Below, piece after piece: positions 1-7,097 of a DNA stretch of 16,211 nucleotides. Source of the stretch: Limivivens faecihominis (GTDB lineage: Bacteria > Bacillota > Clostridia > Lachnospirales > Lachnospiraceae); assembly GCF_020686945.1 (NCBI RefSeq), contig NZ_JAJEPR010000052.1, forward strand, positions 1-16,211, read 5' to 3'. Each line of letters starts with the position of its first letter. Position 1 is the stretch's first letter. Under the pieces are notes generated by a model that saw only the letters and a program-made list of their open reading frames with translations, did not search any database and had not been told where the DNA came from. The translations under genes were made by a program, and so were the position numbers.

Positions 1-147
1 CGCCTCGTTCAGTCGCCTTGTCGATGAAAAAACATTCTGCGTTATTTAACTGAAAGTCAATGAGACAGCACACTAGGCGGTACTTATTTTTGCACTTTTG
101 CGATACATATAGAAAGAGAGTGTGCAAAAAGCAGGTGAAGCCCAGCT
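1..147. other. element-internal leader upstream of the recombinase gene
   Basis: I see no gene in this stretch. It should be the interior of the element inserted in sigK, ending in the recombinase ribosome binding site (AGGTGA at 133-138, 9 nt before ATG 148). An ATACATAT block at 103-110 loosely resembles a sporulation SigE-type -10 box, which would suit a mother-cell recombinase, but the -35 side is unconvincing. Confidence 0.4.
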
Positions 148-1464
148 ATGGAGGGAAACATCGTCATTTATTCCAGAAAATCCCGTTTTACGGGAAAAGG
201 GGAGAGCATCGGCAATCAGACGGAGCTCTGCCGGGAGTACATAAAATTTCATTTTGGGGAAGAAGCCCTGGAAGAGACCTTTCTCTATGAGGACGAAGGT
301 TTTTCCGGGGGAAACTTAAAACGGCCCGGTTTTCAGCGCATGATGGCTTTTGTCCGGAAAGGCGGCTGCCGGGCCATCGTTGTCTACCGCCTAGACCGGA
401 TCAGCCGCAACATCAGTGATTTCGCCGGCCTTATCGAGGAGCTTTCGGCTCTCGGGACGGCCTTCATTTCCATCCGGGAGCAGTTCGACACGGGAACACC
501 GATGGGCAGGGCCATGATGTATATCGCCTCGGTGTTTTCTCAGCTGGAGCGGGAGACCATCGCCGAGCGGATCCGCGATAATATGCGGGAGCTGGCCCGA
601 ACCGGCCGCTGGCTTGGCGGAACCACGCCGACGGGCTATACTTCGGAGGCGGTGAGCAGCATCTCTCTGGATGGGAAAACGCGAAAAAGCTGTCAGCTAA
701 AGCTGGTTCCGGAAGAAGCAAAGATCGTCCGGAAGATTTACGAAAGTTACGAAGCGACGGAGTCTCTTGCCGGAACCGAGGCGGAGCTTATGAAAGCGGG
801 GATACGGACGAAAAACGGCCGGTCTTTCACCCGTTTTTCCATCAGGGCCATTCTGGAAAATCCGGTCTATCTGACGGCGGATTCAGACGCCTGGGAGTAT
901 TTTGACCGGGCGGGGACGGAAGTTTCTTCTCCAAGGGCGGCTTTCGACGGCCTTCATGGAATGCTGGCCTACAATCGGACTCGCCAGGAAAAAGGAAAAA
1001 AGACTGAGTTTCTGCCGACGGCGGAATGGATCGTGGCGGTGGGGCAGCACCCCGGTCTCATCCCCGGGAGCCGCTGGGTTCCGGTGCAGGAAAACTTAAA
1101 GAGAAATGGTTCCGGAGCTTACCGAAAGCCCAGGGGCAGCGAGAATGAAGCACTGCTGACCGGGCTTCTTTTTTGTGCCTGCGGAAGCCGGATGTACCCG
1201 AAACTTACCCCAAGAAGGGATGCTGAGGACAAACGGATCTACACTTACATCTGCAGCCTCAAGGAGCGGAGTCGCAAGAGTCTCTGTAACCGGAAAAATG
1301 CCAACGGAAACCTTCTGGACCGGGAAATTTTAGAAAAAATCGACCCGGATTTGGAGGCGCTTTCCGTGGAAGAGAAGCGGCGGAAGCTGCGAACACTTCT
1401 GAAAAGAGTCGTCTGGGACGGCGAAGAGGCGAAGCTGGAGCCCTCAGGTGAGGATAGCAAATGA
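148..1464 (+). CDS. large serine recombinase of a sigK-inserted (skin-like) element, lacking the coiled coil
   Basis: Serine site-specific recombinase, 438 aa, predicted to excise or integrate the element that splits sigK. The N-terminal resolvase domain (about 1-150) has the YSRKS motif with catalytic Ser12, the YRLDRISRN block, and the LERETIAERI helix. The recombinase domain starts at the PTGY motif (161-164). A zinc-ribbon-like part has Cys343, Cys345, Cys369 and Cys380; the first pair is CxC rather than the usual CxxC. After LLDREIL (about 389-395) relatives as I recall them have roughly 100 residues of coiled coil; here the chain goes almost straight to the C-terminal SVEEKRR...VVWDG block. 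The family is usually about 500 aa or more (B. subtilis SpoIVCA is 500). The frame is intact. The stop TGA (1462-1464) overlaps the sigK fragment, so the element's attachment site lies at this 3' end. The identification is firm; the role in sigK rearrangement is inferred from position. Confidence 0.9.
   Translation: MEGNIVIYSRKSRFTGKGESIGNQTELCREYIKFHFGEEALEETFLYEDEGFSGGNLKRPGFQRMMAFVRKGGCRAIVVYRLDRISRNISDFAGLIEELSALGTAFISIREQFDTGTPMGRAMMYIASVFSQLERETIAERIRDNMRELARTGRWLGGTTPTGYTSEAVSSISLDGKTRKSCQLKLVPEEAKIVRKIYESYEATESLAGTEAELMKAGIRTKNGRSFTRFSIRAILENPVYLTADSDAWEYFDRAGTEVSSPRAAFDGLHGMLAYNRTRQEKGKKTEFLPTAEWIVAVGQHPGLIPGSRWVPVQENLKRNGSGAYRKPRGSENEALLTGLLFCACGSRMYPKLTPRRDAEDKRIYTYICSLKERSRKSLCNRKNANGNLLDREILEKIDPDLEALSVEEKRRKLRTLLKRVVWDGEEAKLEPSGEDSK
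1440..1462 (+). other. attachment site / crossover zone (recombinase end joined to sigK)
   Basis: This is the inferred attachment-site region. Left of it the sequence encodes the recombinase C-terminus. From about 1448 the overlapping frame is homologous to SigK (the IANEL codons start at 1454). The exact core dinucleotide cannot be placed because the other junction is outside the window. Confidence 0.6.
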
Positions 1465-1831
1465 GCTTCTCATGCTCTTTCGTTCCAGAAAGAAAAACGG
1501 CCGGGAGGTCTCCCTTTACGAACCCATCGGCACCGACAAGGAAGGGAACGAGATCAGTCTCCTGGATATTCTGGAGAGCAGCGATGGCGATATCGCGGAG
1601 GCCATGGATTTCCGGAAAAACTTAAGGCGGCTGTATAAAATTTTTGATGGAACCCTGACGGAGCGGGAGAAGCGTGTACTGATCCTGCGCTACGGCATGT
1701 TCGGCGGGGAGGAGAAGACCCAGCGGGAGATTGCGGAGAAACTTCATATTTCCCGTTCCTACGTTTCCAGGATCGAAAAAGGCGCCCTGGGAAAGCTGAA
1801 AAAGCGCCTCGATTCAGAGGAAGTATTGTAA
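1448..1831 (+). CDS. sigK: 3' segment of interrupted sporulation sigma factor gene sigK
   Basis: This encodes the C-terminal half of sigma-K, the late mother-cell sporulation sigma factor. After the first residue or two, the fragment (IANELLMLFR, then SLYEPIGTDKEGNEISLLDIL) lines up with SigK from the ...CIENEILM position of region 2 to the C-terminus. Region 4 is clear: LTEREKRVLILRYG, then the TQREIAEKLHISRSYVSRIEK helix-turn-helix. The DKEGNEISL motif favours SigK over SigE, whose equivalent is DWDGNEL. Regions 1.2 to 2.3 are missing and must lie at the other end of the inserted element, outside the window. The break falls at about the place where the B. subtilis skin element splits the gene. 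A GTG at 1448 with GGAG 7 nt upstream (1437-1440) could permit translation of the fragment alone, but it would lack core-binding regions. A working protein should need excision of the upstream element. Confidence 0.88.
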   Translation: MRIANELLMLFRSRKKNGREVSLYEPIGTDKEGNEISLLDILESSDGDIAEAMDFRKNLRRLYKIFDGTLTEREKRVLILRYGMFGGEEKTQREIAEKLHISRSYVSRIEKGALGKLKKRLDSEEVL

Positions 1832-1832
1832 G

Positions 1833-1867
1833 GCGGAGCTTTCCGGCTCAAGGGCCGGAGGTTCCGC
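1833..1867 (+). terminator. GC-rich hairpin after sigK, possible terminator
   Basis: Two stacked stem segments (GCGGA/TCCGC and TCCGGC/GCCGGA) start directly after the sigK stop. A run of A follows instead of T, so this is not a classic intrinsic terminator. It may help end or stabilise the sigK transcript. Confidence 0.35.
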
Positions 1868-1878
1868 AAAAAAGGTAC

Positions 1879-1907
1879 TTGCAGATTTTTCATCTGTGAG
1901 GTATGAT
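1879..1907 (+). promoter_or_regulatory. predicted housekeeping promoter for comM-dprA-topA
   Basis: TTGCAG (1879-1884), a 17-nt spacer, then TATGAT (1902-1907). Both boxes match five of six consensus bases. It lies between the sigK hairpin and comM, giving a leader of about 135 nt in which I see no known riboswitch. Confidence 0.65.
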
Positions 1908-2048
1908 AGTGTTATCGGGAGATGTTCTTCTCCTGTTCTTTCATGGCAGTTCTGCCGGAATTATCACAACAAATTTATAAAATAAAATAACTGCATGCCC
2001 GGGCCGTAGGTTTACTGTCTGTTTTTTGCGTGCAGAAAAAGAGGAGGC

Positions 2049-3599
2049 ATGATCGTTTTGTACAGCAGTATACTCTCCGCGTCGGTTTTTGGACTCACAG
2101 CCCGGAAAATCCGTGTGGAGGCAGATGTGAGCAACGGCCTTCCGGGCGCGGTGATGGTGGGCTACCTGGCGGGGCAGGTCCGGGAGACCATGGACAGGGT
2201 CCGGACTGCACTGAAAAACAGCGATTTTGCGCTGGAGCCAAAGAAACTCACAGTCAATCTGGCCCCGGCAGGCTTTAAAAAGGAAGGTAGCTTTTTTGAT
2301 CTTCCCGTAGCTCTGGCGATTCTTTCCGCCTACGGCCTTCTGGAGGAAAAACATACGGAAGGTCTTCTGGTGGTGGGAGAGCTCGGCTTAAACGGCGAGG
2401 TCTGCCCGGTGAGCGGCATTCTTCCCGTGGTGCTGGAGGCGAAAAGGGAGGGCTGCCGGGCCTGCATGGTGCCCTGGGACAATGTAAAAGAGGCGGAATA
2501 TGCCGGGATTCTGCCAGTCATCGGCGTGAAAACGCTGAAAGAAGCAGTATCGTTCCTCTCACCGGAACCGCGCTGGAAAACGGTTTCCGTGACAGGAAAA
2601 GTTTCTGTTGAAGCTTCTGCCTACACCGGGCCTGATTTCCGGGATATCCGGGGGCAGCAGGAGGCCCGACGGGCGGCGGAGATCGCGGTCTCAGGTTTCC
2701 ATAACCTTCTTCTCATCGGACCTCCCGGCAGCGGAAAATCCATGCTGGCGAGCCGGATTCCTTCGATCCTGCCGGGCCTTTCCCGGGACGAGGTTCTCGA
2801 AATCTCTTCCATATATAGTATCGCCGGTCTTTTAAATACAGAGCATCCGCTGGTGACGGAGAGGCCTTTCCGGGCGCCCCATCACACGATCACGACCCAG
2901 GCCCTCTCGGGAGGCGGAAGGATTCCAAGACCGGGGGAGATCAGCCTGGCTCACCGGGGCGTTTTATTCTTAGACGAACTTCCGGAATTTCCCCGGATGG
3001 CCCTCGAAGTCCTCCGTCAGCCTCTGGAAAACCGGAAAATTCTCATCAGCCGGAGCAATTATTCTGAAGAATTTCCCGCGGATTTTCTTTTACTGGCGGC
3101 CATGAATCCCTGCAAATGCGGCTATTATCCGGATCTGACCCGCTGTACCTGCACGGAACGGGAGATTCACGGGTATCTGCACCGGATCAGCCGCCCTTTG
3201 CTGGACCGGATGGATCTCAGCGCGGAGATGTCGAGGATTCCCTTTGAGGAACTTCTGAAAAAACAGCCAAAAGGAACAAAAGAGGAGGATTCTGCGGCGA
3301 TCCGCAGCCGGGTGGAGAAGGTGCAGAAGATTCAGGCGCGGCGTTACGAGGGGACGTCCTACCGCTTTAACGGGGATCTTGATTCCGCCGGGGTGCAGAA
3401 ATACTGCGCCCTTGGCGCGGCGGAGGAAAAGCTTCTGGAGGGCATGTATCAGAAATTTTCTCTGACGGCCAGGAGTTGTCACCGGCTTTTGAAAGTGGCC
3501 CGGACCCTGGCAGATATGGATGAGAGTGAAAACATCGGGAAAAAGCACCTGGCCGAGGCGGCGGCCTTCCGGGCAGCCGATGAGAAATACTGGGGATAA
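2049..3599 (+). CDS. comM: YifB/ComM-family Mg-chelatase-like AAA+ ATPase
   Basis: AAA+ ATPase of the ComM/YifB family. In Gram-negative transformation ComM is a hexameric helicase that promotes branch migration during DNA integration; the role in Clostridia is less clear. The protein is 516 aa, the normal length. The N-terminal domain has DVSNGLP...VGYLAGQVRETMDRVRTALKN and the LTVNLAPAGFKKEGSFFDLPVAL block. Walker A is GPPGSGKS (224-231) and Walker B is LFLDELPEF (Asp309). The Mg-chelatase C-terminal domain follows, with a four-Cys motif at CKCGYYPDLTRCTC. GAGGAGG (2041-2047) ends only 1 nt before ATG 2049. TTG 2058, 10 nt away, would give a YSSILSASVFGL start that matches the family start better, so initiation at 2058 is likely. 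First gene of an operon with dprA, 12 nt downstream. Confidence 0.93.
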   Translation: MIVLYSSILSASVFGLTARKIRVEADVSNGLPGAVMVGYLAGQVRETMDRVRTALKNSDFALEPKKLTVNLAPAGFKKEGSFFDLPVALAILSAYGLLEEKHTEGLLVVGELGLNGEVCPVSGILPVVLEAKREGCRACMVPWDNVKEAEYAGILPVIGVKTLKEAVSFLSPEPRWKTVSVTGKVSVEASAYTGPDFRDIRGQQEARRAAEIAVSGFHNLLLIGPPGSGKSMLASRIPSILPGLSRDEVLEISSIYSIAGLLNTEHPLVTERPFRAPHHTITTQALSGGGRIPRPGEISLAHRGVLFLDELPEFPRMALEVLRQPLENRKILISRSNYSEEFPADFLLLAAMNPCKCGYYPDLTRCTCTEREIHGYLHRISRPLLDRMDLSAEMSRIPFEELLKKQPKGTKEEDSAAIRSRVEKVQKIQARRYEGTSYRFNGDLDSAGVQKYCALGAAEEKLLEGMYQKFSLTARSCHRLLKVARTLADMDESENIGKKHLAEAAAFRAADEKYWG

Positions 3600-3611
3600 A
3601 GGAGGAGTTTT

Positions 3612-4700
3612 ATGGAAGAATACTGGAGATGGTTTATGTATCAGACGAAAATCCTGCCAGAGCAGAGAGTGAAATGTCTGGAATATTTTGAAACGCCGGA
3701 AAATATGTTTATAGCGCCGGCGGCAAAAGTGGAAAAAGCGGAGTTTTTAAGTGAGGCCGCCCGGGAGGAGCTTTTAAGAACCCGGACAGCGGGGGAGCTT
3801 TCCCGCGAGGAAAAGGAGCTGCAGGAAAAAGAGATCGACTTTTATTCCATGGAGCATCCTGCCTATCCGGCCCGGTTAAGGGAGATTCCCCATGCACCCT
3901 GCGGCCTTTTTGTGAAAGGAAGGCTCCCTCAGTTTGAAAAAGAGAAAAAGAAAGTCCAGGCCGCGGCTATCGTGGGGGCCCGCTGGGCAAGCCACGTCGG
4001 TCTTTCGTTGGCAAAAGAAACTGCCGGAGCACTGGCTTTGGAGGGAATCCCTGTGATTTCCGGCATGGCATCCGGCATCGACGGGGCGGCCCAGGAAGCG
4101 GCACTTCTGGCAGGAGGAGCGAGCTATGCCGTCCTTGGCTGCGGGCCGGATCTCTGTTATCCGAGACATAACCGCGGGCTTTATCAGATGTTGGAAACGG
4201 GCGGAGGACTGATTTCCGAGTATCCGCCGGGCACTCCACCCATTGCCTGGCATTTTCCCTATCGGAACCGGATCATCTCAGGCCTTTCCGACGCGATCCT
4301 CGTGGTGGAGGCCCGTTTAAAGAGTGGCTCTCTTATCACCGCTGACTATGCGCTGGAGCAGGGGAAGGATGTTTATGCGGTTCCGGGCCGGATTGAGGAC
4401 CCCTTAAGCCAGGGCTGCAACCGTCTCATCAGCCAGGGAGCCGGGATTTTCTGCTCTCTGAACGGCTTTTTGACGGAGCTTGGCATCACAAACAGAAATT
4501 ATGAAAATTTAAGAAAAAATGAATTGACACTTGAAAAAACAGAAAGTATGGTTTATAGTTGTGTAGATTTCCGGGGGAAAAGTCTGGAAGTCATAGGGAT
4601 TGAGACCGGGCTTCCGAGAGAAGAGGTACTCACCGCTCTGCTTTCCCTGGAGCTTATGGATCTGATCGAAGAAAAATCCAGGTATTATTATAGAAAGTGA
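3612..4700 (+). CDS. dprA: DNA processing protein DprA
   Basis: DprA (Smf) binds incoming single-stranded DNA and loads RecA during natural transformation; it is also widely kept in species not known to be competent. The protein is 362 aa. An N-terminal SAM-like helical part (about 1-80) precedes the extended Rossmann fold, with AIVGAR (about 119-124), SGMASGIDGAAQEAAL (from Ser150), GCGPDLCYPRHN, ISEYPPGTPP, FPYRNRIISGLSD and GSLITADYALEQG (from Gly239). An AT-rich linker follows, then a C-terminal winged-helix domain, all in one frame. The RBS GGAGGAG is 7 nt before ATG. It sits 12 nt after comM and 53 nt before topA, and is probably co-transcribed with both. Confidence 0.95.
   Translation: MEEYWRWFMYQTKILPEQRVKCLEYFETPENMFIAPAAKVEKAEFLSEAAREELLRTRTAGELSREEKELQEKEIDFYSMEHPAYPARLREIPHAPCGLFVKGRLPQFEKEKKKVQAAAIVGARWASHVGLSLAKETAGALALEGIPVISGMASGIDGAAQEAALLAGGASYAVLGCGPDLCYPRHNRGLYQMLETGGGLISEYPPGTPPIAWHFPYRNRIISGLSDAILVVEARLKSGSLITADYALEQGKDVYAVPGRIEDPLSQGCNRLISQGAGIFCSLNGFLTELGITNRNYENLRKNELTLEKTESMVYSCVDFRGKSLEVIGIETGLPREEVLTALLSLELMDLIEEKSRYYYRK
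4524..4552 (+). promoter_or_regulatory. possible internal promoter within dprA, driving topA
   Basis: A perfect TTGACA (4524-4529), a 17-nt spacer and TATGGT (4547-4552) lie in the AT-rich linker of dprA, about 200 nt before topA. The -10 box is only four of six, so this is tentative. It could uncouple topoisomerase expression from comM-dprA. Confidence 0.4.
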
Positions 4701-4753
4701 CGCGGAAGATCACAGGAAGCCTGCCATTCCGCGCCGCATGGAGGAGTTTGTTC

Positions 4754-6820
4754 ATGGCAAAATATCTTGTGATCGTAGAGTCACCGACAAAAGTCAAAAC
4801 GATCAAAAAATTCTTGGGCAGCAATTATGAGGTGGCTGCATCCAACGGTCATGTGCGTGACCTTCCCAAAAGCCAGCTGGGAGTGGACGTGGAAAATGAC
4901 TATGAACCAAAATATATCACCATCAGAGGAAAGGGAGACATTCTTGCCTCCCTTCGTAAGTCTGCGAAGAAGGCGGACAAAGTTTATCTCGCAACCGACC
5001 CGGACCGCGAAGGAGAAGCCATTTCCTGGCACCTTTCCAAAGCGCTGAAGCTGGACGAGAGTAAAATGAACCGTATCACCTTCAATGAGATCACCAAAAA
5101 TGCGGTAAAGGATTCCTTAAAACATGCAAGGGATATCGATATGAATCTGGTCAATGCCCAGCAGACCCGCCGGATTCTGGACCGTATGGTAGGTTACCTG
5201 ATCAGCCCGGTGCTCTGGGCGAAGGTAAAAAGAGGCTTAAGCGCCGGCCGTGTGCAGTCTGTGGCCCTTCGCATTATTGCGGACCGGGAGGAGGAGATCA
5301 ACTCCTTTATTCCGGAGGAGTACTGGACCCTGGACGCAGATTTTAATATCGCCGGGGAGAAAAAACCTCTGAAGGCAAAATTTTATGGAACAGACAAAAA
5401 GAAACTCCTGCTCCACAGCGAGGAGGAGGTCAACGAAATTCTGGAGAAGCTGAAAAATGCCGAGTACCAGGTCAGCGATGTGAAAAAAGGCGAGCGCGTC
5501 AAGAAAGCGCCCCTTCCCTTCACGACCAGTACGCTGCAGCAGGAAGCATCCAAAGTTCTGAATTTTTCCACCCAGAAGACCATGCGGATCGCTCAGCAGC
5601 TCTATGAAGGAATCGACATCAAGGGCAGCGGTACCGTGGGTCTGATTACCTACCTTCGTACCGATTCCACCCGTATCTCCGAGGAAGCCGACCAGGCGGC
5701 AAGAGCCTATGTAGCTTCCAATTATGGAGAAAATTATGTCGCGGAGGGAACCACCGAGGCGAAAAAAAGTGCCAAAAGGATCCAGGATGCCCACGAGGCC
5801 ATCCGTCCTTCCGATATCACCCGGTCGCCGATTCTGGTGAAAGAGTCCTTAAGCCGTGACCAGTTCCGTCTCTATCAGCTGATTTGGAAACGCTTCACCG
5901 CGAGCCGCATGGCGAATGCAGTTTACGAGACTACCCAGGTAAAGATTCAGGCAGGGGATTACAATTTCCATGTGTCCGCTTCCCGTCTCTCCTTCGACGG
6001 CTTCATGTCCGTCTATGTGGATGACTCCGCAGAAAAAGAGGAGAACAACGTTCTTTTAAAAGGCATCGGCACCGACACGAAGCTGAGCCTGAAAGAGTTT
6101 CATCCGGAACAGCACTTTACCCAGCCGCCGGCTCATTACACAGAGGCCGCCCTGGTAAAAACGCTGGAGGAGCTGGGTATCGGACGCCCCAGTACCTACG
6201 CGCCGACGATCACGACGATCATCGCCCGCCGCTATGTGGCCAAGGAGAACAAGAATCTCTACATGACCGAGCTCGGCGAGGTAGTCAATTCCATCATGAA
6301 GCAGGCTTTCCCGAGCATCGTGGATGTGAACTTTACCGCTTATCTTGAAGCACTTCTCGATAAAGTGGAAGAGGGCACCGTGAAATGGAAGACAATTATC
6401 AGAAATTTCTATCCGGATCTTGAAGAACTGGTGAAAAAGGCGGACAAAGAGCTGGAACATGTGAAGATCGAGGACGAAGTCACCGATGTGATCTGCGACA
6501 AATGCGGCAGAAACATGGTCATTAAATACGGTCCTCACGGAAAGTTCCTGGCCTGCCCGGGCTTCCCTGAGTGCAAAAATACCAAGCCCTATCTCGAGAA
6601 GATCGGCGTGGCCTGCCCGAAATGCGGCAAGGATATCGTCATCCGCAAGACCAAGAAGGGCAGAAAATATTACGGCTGCGAGGACAATCCGGAATGCGAC
6701 TACATGTCCTGGCAGAAACCCTCCGGAAAACTGTGTCCGAAATGCGGTTCTATGCTTGTAGAAAAAGGAAATAAGCTCGTTTGTTCCGGAGAAGCCTGCA
6801 ATTATGTGGAAAATAAATAA
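4754..6820 (+). CDS. topA: type IA DNA topoisomerase I
   Basis: Topoisomerase I relaxes negative supercoils through a transient 5'-phosphotyrosine bond. The protein is 688 aa from ATG 4754. This start is chosen because GGAGGAG (4740-4746) lies 7 nt upstream and MAKYLVIVESPTKVKTIKKFLG is the family N-terminus; an in-frame GTG at 4697 overlaps the dprA stop and lacks an RBS. The TOPRIM domain has Glu9 and DPDREGE (Asp82, Asp84, Glu86), the metal-binding residues. The active-site tyrosine is Tyr300 in GLITYLRTDSTRIS. The C-terminus carries three four-cysteine zinc modules (from about Cys581: CDKCG...CPGFPEC; CPKCG...CEDNPEC; CPKCG...CSGEAC). Last gene of the comM-dprA-topA group. The gene copies usually found between topA and codY in Bacillus (trmFO, xerC, hslVU) are absent here. 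Confidence 0.97.
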   Translation: MAKYLVIVESPTKVKTIKKFLGSNYEVAASNGHVRDLPKSQLGVDVENDYEPKYITIRGKGDILASLRKSAKKADKVYLATDPDREGEAISWHLSKALKLDESKMNRITFNEITKNAVKDSLKHARDIDMNLVNAQQTRRILDRMVGYLISPVLWAKVKRGLSAGRVQSVALRIIADREEEINSFIPEEYWTLDADFNIAGEKKPLKAKFYGTDKKKLLLHSEEEVNEILEKLKNAEYQVSDVKKGERVKKAPLPFTTSTLQQEASKVLNFSTQKTMRIAQQLYEGIDIKGSGTVGLITYLRTDSTRISEEADQAARAYVASNYGENYVAEGTTEAKKSAKRIQDAHEAIRPSDITRSPILVKESLSRDQFRLYQLIWKRFTASRMANAVYETTQVKIQAGDYNFHVSASRLSFDGFMSVYVDDSAEKEENNVLLKGIGTDTKLSLKEFHPEQHFTQPPAHYTEAALVKTLEELGIGRPSTYAPTITTIIARRYVAKENKNLYMTELGEVVNSIMKQAFPSIVDVNFTAYLEALLDKVEEGTVKWKTIIRNFYPDLEELVKKADKELEHVKIEDEVTDVICDKCGRNMVIKYGPHGKFLACPGFPECKNTKPYLEKIGVACPKCGKDIVIRKTKKGRKYYGCEDNPECDYMSWQKPSGKLCPKCGSMLVEKGNKLVCSGEACNYVENK

Positions 6821-6827
6821 TTTTTTG

Positions 6828-6965
6828 ATTATTCAGAGCCAAGCAGATTCATTGATGAAAGTGTGAGTCATGCTTGCATGAACGAACACTTTTGTCAGTG
6901 AATCTATTTGGCGAGTAGCCAAATCGAGATGAAGCGAAGCGGAATCGAGATGGGCTCTGAATAAT
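6828..6965. repeat. structured repeat, copy 1 (nested-stem, about 140 nt)
   Basis: This element starts 8 nt after topA. The outer stem is a perfect 13-bp inverted repeat (6828-6840 with 6953-6965). The second stem pairs 6845-6864 with 6886-6905: all 20 positions pair, 17 Watson-Crick and 3 G-U. It is capped by a TCATG-CTTG-CATGA hairpin (6868-6881). A third hairpin, ATTTGGC/GCCAAAT, occupies 6906-6924. A second copy at 10192-10335 keeps the layout with paired base changes. It contains no ORF. It could be a structured RNA, a 3'UTR element of topA, or a mobile palindromic repeat (MITE-like). I do not recognise it as a named family. Confidence 0.88.
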
Positions 6966-6971
6966 TTAGTA

Positions 6972-7004
6972 ATTTTTCAGATAAACATTGCAATTCTGAA
7001 AACT
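6972..7004. promoter_or_regulatory. two degenerate CodY-box-like sites at the codY promoter
   Basis: Against the CodY box consensus AATTTTCWGAAAATT, 6972-6986 matches 11 of 15 and 6990-7004 matches 10 of 15. The first lies just upstream of the -35 box and the second covers the promoter spacer, where binding would block RNA polymerase. Autoregulation of codY is known in other Firmicutes. The matches are weak in AT-rich DNA. Confidence 0.35.
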
Positions 7005-7016
7005 CTGTGCTATAGT
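6988..7016 (+). promoter_or_regulatory. codY promoter
   Basis: TTGCAA (6988-6993), a 17-nt spacer and TATAGT (7011-7016), with a TGC extension just before the -10 box (extended -10). This would give codY a leader of about 75 nt. It lies downstream of the structured repeat, so the repeat belongs to the topA side. Confidence 0.72.
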
Positions 7017-7097
7017 GAAGAAAAGCTACGTTATTTTGATAACAGTTGCATTTTTTGGCCCTTTTGGAGCAATATTTCACCAGGCAAGGAGGAAAAG

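Noticed and set aside
80..110. SigE-dependent promoter for the recombinase
   Set aside because: ATACATAT resembles the -10 box, but the -35 side and spacing do not fit well enough to list it as a promoter.
464..721. Minus-strand ORF inside the recombinase gene
   Set aside because: It is a shadow of the recombinase frame, with no RBS and an arginine/proline/serine-rich composition typical of antisense frames.
4697..4753. Upstream GTG start that would extend TopA by 19 residues
   Set aside because: It overlaps the dprA stop and lacks an RBS, whereas ATG 4754 has an ideal one and a family-typical N-terminus.
5237..5794. 185-aa minus-strand ORF within topA
   Set aside because: It mirrors conserved topA codons on the other strand, with no start signals or recognisable domain.
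6828..6965. Known riboswitch, or HEARO/OMEGA-type RNA next to a nuclease gene
   Set aside because: I recognise no riboswitch core, and neither copy adjoins an IscB- or TnpB-like gene; it remains an unnamed structured repeat.
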